From: Methanoregula sp.
GTDB taxonomy: Archaea; Halobacteriota; Methanomicrobia; Methanomicrobiales; Methanospirillaceae
Reading direction: 5' to 3'
Length of the DNA stretch: 19,087 nt
Assembly: GCF_023227875.1 (NCBI RefSeq)
Contig: NZ_JALOCH010000023.1
Location: 1-19,087 of the forward strand
A program made the translations under genes and the position numbers. Every line of letters starts with the position of its first letter. Positions within the stretch are counted from its first letter, which is position 1. Shown one piece after another: positions 14,142-19,087 of this stretch. Below the pieces are notes generated by a model, which made no database searches, had not been told where the DNA came from, and saw nothing but the letters and a program-made list of their open reading frames with translations.

Positions 14142-15092
14142 TCAGTTCATATCGATTATCTTCGAAAACGCGATGTTTCCGGCACCGATCTCCGTCTTTA
14201 TTTGTATACCATGTTCCACGGCATTCGCGATATAGTTCATGCCGCTGAATGCAACGATCGAGAGGCGATAGGGATTATGGGGCAGGTTGAATACCTGGTT
14301 TCCCAGGGCCACCGGGAACACAAAGCCGCAGGCATTCATAAGGTCGATGGTCTCCCGGATCTGGGGGAGGGCTGCACAGGGTACTTCCCGGACATTTGCC
14401 AGGGCGATGCCGGTCTTTGTTCGTGCGAACGCTGATATGGAGGTGAGACCGGACGAGATGAACAACTCGAGCGGATCGATCGTGGTGCCACGGTACGCGA
14501 TAAGGTCCCTGAACTGGCGGGGCGTCCCCTTCTCGATCTCCAGCCTCCCCCCAAACGCCATCCTGACGGGGATTCCTTTTCGCTGGAAAACACCATCCAT
14601 GGAAATACTGCAGATCGTGATGAACCCTACATGGCCATGGGGAATACGGGGGTCCTGATCGATCATCCGGTAGGAGTTGAAGAAACCGCATCCTGCCCGG
14701 ACCACCTCATCAAAGGCAGTTTTTATCTTCTCGGCAGACTCCAGCGGGACGATGGACAGGTTATAGGCAACATCGCCAGTGCTTGTGACGGGATCGAACG
14801 TGTTGCGGTACGCGAGGCGCTCCAGTTTCGAGATGATGAACCCAATCCTGTCATCAACGAGCGCGTTGCCGGTCTCTTCGAGTCCGATAGGGGTCAGTAT
14901 CCTCCCATGGTTCCCGACTTTTTCCGTAAAACCCATGGTGTCGAGATAACTGAGGTAATACTGGACTGCCCGGTCACTCAGGATAAAACCCCGTTCTGAC
15001 ATGAGTTCGGAGAGCCTCTTTGCGCCCACCGGGCCCTCGTGTTCCTTGAGGATCCTCAAGATCTCGATATATTTTCTTTCTGTCCGTATCAT
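14142..15092 (-). CDS. NrpR family transcriptional repressor (winged helix plus one NrpR domain)
   Basis: NrpR represses nitrogen-assimilation genes in methanogens and is released by 2-oxoglutarate. This product of about 316 residues starts with a winged helix (ERKYIEILRILKEHEGPVGA, SDRAVQYYLSYLDTMGF; about residues 5-75) and continues with one NrpR regulatory (DUF128) domain from about residue 88 (NLSIVPLESAEKIKTAFDEV, later DPLELFISSGLTSISAFART). That is the one-domain layout known as NrpRI in Methanosarcina, whereas the Methanococcus protein has two. The ATG at 15092 follows an AGAGGCAAAGTGA stretch; a GTG at 15098 overlapping the Dcd stop is an alternative. It is probably cotranscribed with the upstream Dcd-family gene. 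Its targets here, including nitrogen genes, are not in the window. Confidence 0.85.
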   Translation of the reverse strand: MIRTERKYIEILRILKEHEGPVGAKRLSELMSERGFILSDRAVQYYLSYLDTMGFTEKVGNHGRILTPIGLEETGNALVDDRIGFIISKLERLAYRNTFDPVTSTGDVAYNLSIVPLESAEKIKTAFDEVVRAGCGFFNSYRMIDQDPRIPHGHVGFITICSISMDGVFQRKGIPVRMAFGGRLEIEKGTPRQFRDLIAYRGTTIDPLELFISSGLTSISAFARTKTGIALANVREVPCAALPQIRETIDLMNACGFVFPVALGNQVFNLPHNPYRLSIVAFSGMNYIANAVEHGIQIKTEIGAGNIAFSKIIDMN

Positions 15093-15094
15093 GG

Positions 15095-15529
15095 TCACTT
15101 TGCCTCTACGGCCCCGATACTGTCCTGGTACCTGCCTGAATATCCCTCATCTCCCCCGCGAACTTCATGCAGGATCAACTGGACAATACGGTCATTTTTC
15201 CGGATAATAAGATCATCTCCCATATTCGTCAGGCACAGGGTGAGTTGCCCGCGGAACCCCGGATCGACAAAACCCGCCCCGAGCAGGACTCCCTTCCGGC
15301 CAAATGACGACCGGCACCTAAGGGTCCCGGCGAGATCCCTGGGGAGTTCTACCCATTCAAGGGTTGGCACAAGAGTGCATTTACCCGGTACCAGGGACAT
15401 ATCCGAGGCTGCACGGAGATCATAGGACGCCGGTTGCTGGCATTCGCTCATGTACGGCGTTATGACAAGCTTTCCTGAGCCCGGGTCGCATGCAAGGCGG
15501 CGGGCAATCTCGGGTGCTGACAGGATCAT
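15095..15529 (-). CDS. dcd: dCTP deaminase / dUTPase family protein (Dcd-type), catalytic Glu replaced by Cys
   Basis: The family makes dUMP precursors or removes dUTP. The start chosen is the ATG of MILSAPEIARRLACDPGSGK at 15527-15529 (144 residues). The frame stays open 33 codons further, but those codons run toward the tRNA and do not resemble the family. Core motifs are RSSFGRKG (73-80) and FVDPGFRGQLTLCLTN (87-102). Asp89 aligns with the family aspartate and with E. coli Dcd Asp128. Ten residues later, where E. coli Dcd has its catalytic Glu138 in VLEF, this protein has Cys99. Deaminase activity is therefore doubtful; dUTPase-like activity is possible. There is no ribosome binding site and an A/T box lies about 28 bases upstream, so the mRNA is probably leaderless. 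It overlaps the NrpR-like gene or ends just before it. Confidence 0.8.
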   Translation of the reverse strand: MILSAPEIARRLACDPGSGKLVITPYMSECQQPASYDLRAASDMSLVPGKCTLVPTLEWVELPRDLAGTLRCRSSFGRKGVLLGAGFVDPGFRGQLTLCLTNMGDDLIIRKNDRIVQLILHEVRGGDEGYSGRYQDSIGAVEAK

Positions 15530-15552
15530 TGAGTAATCTTTCGGCAGAAAAT

Positions 15553-15562
15553 ACTTAATATC
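15553..15562. promoter_or_regulatory. Shared A/T-rich promoter box between the Dcd-family gene and tRNA-Arg
   Basis: ACTTAATATC on the plus strand, GATATTAAGT on the minus. Its centre is about 28 bases from both the Dcd-family ATG (15529, minus) and the first base of tRNA-Arg (15586, plus), the right distance for one TBP site or two overlapping sites to serve both directions. Confidence 0.5.
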
Positions 15563-15585
15563 TTTTGAGGTAAAGATGAAGAGAA

Positions 15586-15657
15586 GGATCCATGGGGTAG
15601 AGGATATCCTCTTGGGCTTCGAACCCAAGGACGCGGGTTCGATTCCCGCTGGGTCCG
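15586..15657 (+). tRNA. tRNA-Arg (anticodon UCG)
   Basis: 72 bases fold into a full cloverleaf. The acceptor stem is GGATCCA with TGGGTCC (7 bp, one G-U). The D loop keeps A14, the GG pair and A21. The anticodon stem is TTGGG/CCCAA with loop CTTCGAA, giving anticodon TCG at 15619-15621, which reads CGA-type arginine codons. The T arm is GCGGG-TTCGATT-CCCGC. The discriminator is G and CCA is not encoded. There is no intron. Confidence 0.96.
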
Positions 15658-15672
15658 TTTTCTCTATTTTTA
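15658..15672 (+). terminator. T-rich terminator of tRNA-Arg
   Basis: TTTTCTCTATTTTT directly follows the discriminator base, a typical archaeal tRNA terminator. Confidence 0.6.
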
Positions 15673-15765
15673 AATGATTGGTTGCCGGATATTCAAGGTG
15701 TTTTTATCGATAACTGGGCTCCGGGAAACAGGAAAAAAGGAGATATTGGATACAGGATTATATCA

Positions 15766-15787
15766 TTAAAAAGACACGTGAAAAAAT
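15766..15787 (-). terminator. T-rich terminator of the repeat surface protein gene
   Basis: On the minus strand the stop codon is followed at once by TTTTTT and, nine bases later, TTTTT. The gene converges on tRNA-Arg. Confidence 0.6.
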
Positions 15788-17184
15788 TAGATCTCGTTTC
15801 TCCGCGTGACATGTCGCCGCCCACCCTTGCCTCCGAGTATCCGGATAACGGCAAACAGGACAAGTATCCCGATCGCACCAAGGGCGATCATGCTGATAAG
15901 ACCCCAGTCGATATTCTTTTCAAGAACAACCGTGACAACTGCGGTAGCGTTCCCCGACAGGACCTGTTTTTTTACTGCTTGAGGCGCGTAACCATCCTTG
16001 GTTACCGAGATGTTGACATCGCTATTGAAGGGGATATAAGTAAGGAGCTGCCCATTGTCATCAGTTACACCGGCAGTTGTGCCATCAACAGCGATCGATG
16101 CGTTGGGGAGCACTTTCTTGTCCCGGTCCTGAACAAAGATTGTCAACGCGGCATTCTCATAGGGAAGGACAACAGTGTAATCCTGGCTCTTGCCAGATAT
16201 ACTTACAGCGCGGCTTTGCGGCGTGTATCCGGTTTTCCTGACCTCAATGAGATAATCCCCGGTCACAAGATCCGGTAAATTCATACGCCCGTAGTCATTG
16301 GAAGTTCCCGAAAGGGTACCGTTGACATATACATCGGCACCGATCAGCGGTTTGCGGGACTCGTCAGTGATATAGACAAAGGCACCGACCGGTGCTTTCG
16401 ATAAGGATGCATAATAGACCGCATCGGAAGTGCTGATCGTCCTGGACTCGGTGAATGTCTGGTATCCGTCCTTTTTAATTTCTATCACGTAGGATTTACC
16501 ACGGGTGACCGGCGTGATAAGGATCCCGCGTTCATCGGTTTTCCCGTCAAGCATGGCATTGAGCCGGACCTCTGCGCCGGGTATTGTCTTGCCGGAGTCC
16601 TTGTCCGTCACGATAAACGAGAAACTGTTCCCGGAGAGCAGTTTGTACTGCACTTTCTGGTTTTCCGACCCCATATCGATGGTCCCACTCCGGGTCTCGT
16701 AATTGGAGGCTGATATATCAACCGAATAGAGAGTGGCACCCGTCACGGCAAATGTTGCCGATCCACTGGAATCCGTCTGTTTCATCTGTGATGTGTTACC
16801 TGCAGAGAGGTTGACGCTGGCACCCGAAATCGGTCCAAGGGTATCGGAGTCAAACAAGTCGACGGTAAACGTGAGGGTCTTGCGGCTCAGGTTTACCACA
16901 AGGTCAGTTGTACTTTTATTGACCGTCTGGCTCCAGTCATTATACCCATTCATAGTGACCCTGATCTCCTGATCATTCAGCCCGGGATGGGTGAGATACA
17001 CCTGCCCGAAGGAGTTGGTCCGGGCATAGTTTGCACTGTTGACAAAAACATTTGCCTGAGAAATGGTGGTATTATCGATACTGTCCTGCACAGTAATCTG
17101 CAGGTTTGTCGTTGCCTGTGCCGAACTGCAGAGAAGCAGGATTAACAGTAGGGCAAAAAGGAAACGAGGGCGAGGACTATACAT
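15787..17184 (-). CDS. Membrane-anchored surface protein with five tandem CarboxypepD_reg-like repeats
   Basis: The 465 residues start with a signal peptide (positive start, hydrophobic LFALLLILLLCSSAQA, cleavage near residue 24). Five beta-sandwich-like repeats of about 80 residues follow, from about 25, 100, 183, 264 and 343. Each has the pattern of a polar strand, a P(L/I)xGAxV core, a short turn with DDxG or similar, and a terminal (K/M)xGY motif (MNGYNDW, KDGYQTF, RKTGYTP, KDGYAPQ; ASNYETR in repeat 2). One transmembrane helix lies near 427-449, then a basic cytoplasmic tail (GGKGGRRHVTRRNEI). This predicts a type I protein displayed outside the cell, probably structural or adhesive; no enzyme domain is seen. 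Predicted N-glycosylation sequons (for example NTT, NGT, NST) are frequent. A TATA box 26 bases before the ATG suggests a leaderless mRNA. Confidence 0.85.
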   Translation of the reverse strand: MYSPRPRFLFALLLILLLCSSAQATTNLQITVQDSIDNTTISQANVFVNSANYARTNSFGQVYLTHPGLNDQEIRVTMNGYNDWSQTVNKSTTDLVVNLSRKTLTFTVDLFDSDTLGPISGASVNLSAGNTSQMKQTDSSGSATFAVTGATLYSVDISASNYETRSGTIDMGSENQKVQYKLLSGNSFSFIVTDKDSGKTIPGAEVRLNAMLDGKTDERGILITPVTRGKSYVIEIKKDGYQTFTESRTISTSDAVYYASLSKAPVGAFVYITDESRKPLIGADVYVNGTLSGTSNDYGRMNLPDLVTGDYLIEVRKTGYTPQSRAVSISGKSQDYTVVLPYENAALTIFVQDRDKKVLPNASIAVDGTTAGVTDDNGQLLTYIPFNSDVNISVTKDGYAPQAVKKQVLSGNATAVVTVVLEKNIDWGLISMIALGAIGILVLFAVIRILGGKGGRRHVTRRNEI

Positions 17185-17205
17185 GATAATTTATCGCCCC
17201 CTGCT

Positions 17206-17214
17206 CATATATCA
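17206..17214 (-). promoter_or_regulatory. TATA box of the repeat surface protein gene
   Basis: TGATATATG on the minus strand is centred 26 bases before the ATG at 17184, so transcription should begin at or next to the start codon. It sits in the 40-base gap after AMP phosphorylase. Confidence 0.55.
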
Positions 17215-17224
17215 GCACATCGGT

Positions 17225-18745
17225 CTACATTTCCGTAACGGAGGGCACCCGGTCAAGGAGCATGCCTTCAACAAGTATGGGCATGAGGCGCCGGCCTTCC
17301 TCGATGGCATTCTGCAGCCTCCAGTTCCTGTCAGCAAAGATGGTGAACAGCGGTTCGCCGGCCTTTACGAGCCTGCCTTTTTTAGCGTGGAGTAAGAGCC
17401 CCGCCCCGCGGTCCTGAGGTGCACCGGCAGTCCTCGCCAGGGTGATCAGGGACCGGTTGTTCATCTCGATTATATAACCGGATGCGGGTGCCCTGACCAC
17501 AAACTGGTGTTCGCCCGGAATAATATCTGATGATTTGACGTTCGGGTCTCCCCCCTGGATCTCGATGATCTGCCGCAGTTTGTCGAGCGCTTTTCCGCTC
17601 GTGAGAAGATCCTGTGCCATTACCATTCCTTCGCCCCGCGGTGCCTTACCTGCCATCTCCAACGCAATTCCTGCTATCGAGATACTCTTCTGGATAAAGG
17701 AGTTCGGCTCGGGCGAACCCTCAAGGACCCTCAGGGCCTCGATGATTTCCAGTTTCGGGCCGATACTGTGCCCAACCGGGATATCCCCGTAGGTCAGGGC
17801 ACATTCAACTCTCATGCCGAGCCGTTCGCCAAGATCAATAAACTCCCGTGCCAACTTTCTTCCTTCCTGCATATTCGGCACTTTGGTATTCTGGCCAACA
17901 GGTATATCGATGACCACGAGGTTGGCACCGACTGCGAATTTTTTTGCCATGACACTGGCGAGCATCTGGCCCCGGGCGTCAATCTTGAACGGATATTCCT
18001 GGATAATGATACGGTCATCCGCGGGGGCAATATTTGTGGCCCCTCCCCAGACAATACATCCCCCAACCTTATCGGTCATCTGCTGGACTTCGCTTGACGT
18101 GAACTCGACAGACGCCAGCACCTCCATAAGATCCGCTGTACCGCCGGCACCGGTGATCGCACGCGAACTGGTCTTTGGGATCTTGAGGCCGCTTGCTACG
18201 ATAATCGGGACAACAAGGAAGGTGATCTTGTTGCCGGGTACGCCCCCTATGGAATGTTTGTCGACAATGGGCCGGGACGCAAACTTGATCTGTTCGCCGG
18301 TCTCCACCATCGCCCGGGTAAGGTATTCAACTTCATCCATATCGAGCGGGTTGATGTACGAGGCCGTGATATAAGCCGTAAGTTCCGCAGACGAGATCTC
18401 ATCATGCACCACATCCTTGATGATCGAGAGGGTCTCTTCCTTGGTGAGCTTGTTCCCGTCCATCTTCTTCTTGATAAAATCAAGCGACGCCGGCCGGCCG
18501 GCTTCACGGATCTCAATTTCCGTGCCATCTTCAAGTTGGAGGCGTTCGTTCGTGATACGGTAGACCCCGAGGGTTCCCTGCTGTGCGATGGTTGATGTGG
18601 TTTCCACAAATGCCGTAACGGAGATACCGTTTTTCGGGTTGATCACCTGGACGCGGTCGCCATCCATAACACCGATGCCCCGTGCGTCCAGCCGGTTGAG
18701 GAGGACACCCCGTGTCGCGATATCAAGGTTTTTTACTACCAGTTT
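17225..18745 (-). CDS. deoA: AMP phosphorylase (archaeal DeoA, EC 2.4.2.57)
   Basis: Converts a nucleoside 5'-monophosphate plus phosphate to base plus ribose 1,5-bisphosphate. This is the first step of the archaeal pentose bisphosphate pathway, which feeds ribose-1,5-bisphosphate isomerase and type III RuBisCO. The start chosen is the GTG at 18745 (product begins MKLVVKNLDIATRG, 506 residues, the family's normal length). The frame runs six codons further to another GTG, but those codons hold a GGAGGTG Shine-Dalgarno site spaced six bases from the chosen start. The N-terminal domain of about 85 residues is the archaeal extension used for assembly. The phosphate-binding motif KHSIGGVPGNK is at residues 163-173. 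Downstream are AITGAGGTADLMEVLASVEF and GYIIEMNNRSLITLARTAGA of the phosphorylase fold. The partner genes are not in the window. Confidence 0.95.
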   Translation of the reverse strand, partial: KLVVKNLDIATRGVLLNRLDARGIGVMDGDRVQVINPKNGISVTAFVETTSTIAQQGTLGVYRITNERLQLEDGTEIEIREAGRPASLDFIKKKMDGNKLTKEETLSIIKDVVHDEISSAELTAYITASYINPLDMDEVEYLTRAMVETGEQIKFASRPIVDKHSIGGVPGNKITFLVVPIIVASGLKIPKTSSRAITGAGGTADLMEVLASVEFTSSEVQQMTDKVGGCIVWGGATNIAPADDRIIIQEYPFKIDARGQMLASVMAKKFAVGANLVVIDIPVGQNTKVPNMQEGRKLAREFIDLGERLGMRVECALTYGDIPVGHSIGPKLEIIEALRVLEGSPEPNSFIQKSISIAGIALEMAGKAPRGEGMVMAQDLLTSGKALDKLRQIIEIQGGDPNVKSSDIIPGEHQFVVRAPASGYIIEMNNRSLITLARTAGAPQDRGAGLLLHAKKGRLVKAGEPLFTIFADRNWRLQNAIEEGRRLMPILVEGMLLDRVPSVTEM

Positions 18746-18816
18746 CACTACCTGCACCTCCACAGATCCAGCTCTTGAGCCGGATCAGCGTATTCAGATC
18801 TACGTTGACCACCCGG

Positions 18817-18826
18817 GATTTAAAAA
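18817..18826 (-). promoter_or_regulatory. TATA box of AMP phosphorylase
   Basis: TTTTTAAATC on the minus strand predicts a start near 18796 and a leader of about 50 bases that retains the GGAGGTG site. A second A/T element (CATATAGG) lies about 20 bases further upstream. Confidence 0.55.
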
Positions 18827-18917
18827 GGTGTCATACAGGGCAGGCCCTATATGGGATTTAAGGAGAGATCCAGATGAATGAAACGCCGTTGCTCTTCAAA
18901 GACGATTTTTTACGGGA

Positions 18918-18932
18918 CGAAGAAAAAAAAGA
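18918..18932 (-). terminator. T-rich terminator of the PGF-CTERM protein gene
   Basis: The minus strand reads TCTTTTTTTTCTTC shortly after the stop of the truncated gene, a typical archaeal terminator. Confidence 0.6.
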
Positions 18933-18947
18933 TGTTTAGATGTTAGT

Positions 18948-19087
18948 TCAGTGCCTGCGCACAACGACGAAAGCTACTGCACCGAGGCCAATCAGTGCAA
19001 TGAGTGCACCGAAACCGGGTGAGGGCTTGGTCGTTGCAACAGGTGCTGTGGTAACAACTGCGGGAGCAGTGGTTGTAACCCCTGCGG
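18948..19087 (-). CDS. Secreted protein with PGF-CTERM-like anchor (C-terminus only)
   Basis: Only the last 45 residues are in the window. They comprise a Thr/Pro/Ala-rich linker (VTTTAPAVVTTAPVATT), the motif PSPGF, one hydrophobic helix (GALIALIGLGAVAFVVV) and a short basic end (RRH). This is the layout of PGF-CTERM tails, which archaeosortase A processes in exchange for a lipid anchor. The protein is therefore probably an S-layer or other surface protein; its main domain lies beyond the edge. The Thr-rich linker is a likely glycosylation region. Confidence 0.8.
   Translation of the reverse strand, partial: AGVTTTAPAVVTTAPVATTKPSPGFGALIALIGLGAVAFVVVRRH

Noticed and set aside
15530..15628. 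N-terminal extension of the Dcd-family protein (33 more codons)
   Set aside because: The extension would run into tRNA-Arg and across the shared promoter box, and it does not resemble the family. The internal ATG starts the usual MILS-type N-terminus.
1..19087. Mobile elements, CRISPR arrays, or a horizontally acquired island
   Set aside because: No transposase or integrase frames, terminal inverted repeats, direct-repeat arrays or abrupt composition change were seen. All junctions look like ordinary chromosomal gene order.

Overview
The window is a stretch of a methanogenic archaeal chromosome, most likely from the order Methanomicrobiales (Methanoregula-like; the genus is an inference). 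It encodes two F420-dependent enzymes of the methanogenic C1 pathway (Mtd and Mer), the methanogen regulator Tfx, an NrpR-family regulator, an archaeal ribosomal protein operon that includes an RNase P subunit, archaeal AMP phosphorylase, and a surface protein with a PGF-CTERM-like tail. Shine-Dalgarno sites (GAGGTGA type) and TATA boxes (TTTATATG type) are archaeal in style.

Layout. (1) 1-7272, minus strand: one tightly packed ribosomal operon transcribed toward the left edge, in the order L3, L4, L23, L2, S19, L22, S3, L29, RNase P component 1, S17, L14, L24, S4e, L5, S14 (cut by the edge). Most neighbours overlap by 1-4 bases, so translational coupling is likely. (2) 7273-7921: a gene-free stretch of about 650 bases packed with hairpins, with a TATA-like box at its upstream end. 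It is either a very long operon leader or an undescribed structured RNA. (3) 7922-11498: tfx (minus) diverges from mtd (plus). A GalT-like nucleotidyltransferase (minus) converges on mtd, and mer (minus) follows with a TTG start. (4) 11874-14141, plus: a divergent CetZ/FtsZ-like protein with a degenerate GTP-binding glycine loop and a disordered tail of about 370 residues. (5) 14142-15657: an NrpR-like repressor and a short Dcd/dUTPase-family protein (minus, overlapping), then tRNA-Arg(UCG) on the plus strand; the last two share one A/T-rich promoter region. (6) 15787-18745, minus: a membrane-anchored surface protein of five tandem CarboxypepD_reg-like domains and AMP phosphorylase. (7) 18948-19087, minus: the C-terminus of a secreted protein with a PGF-CTERM-like anchor.

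How the genes fit together. Mtd and Mer carry out consecutive F420H2-dependent reductions of the C1 unit on tetrahydromethanopterin. Tfx, divergent from mtd, is a plausible local regulator. AMP phosphorylase belongs to the archaeal pentose bisphosphate (type III RuBisCO) route of nucleotide salvage, and the Dcd/dUTPase-family protein is also a nucleotide enzyme. No mobile element, CRISPR array or integration signature was seen. The least conventional items are the CetZ-like protein, the structured region upstream of L3, and the Dcd homologue in which the catalytic glutamate is a cysteine.
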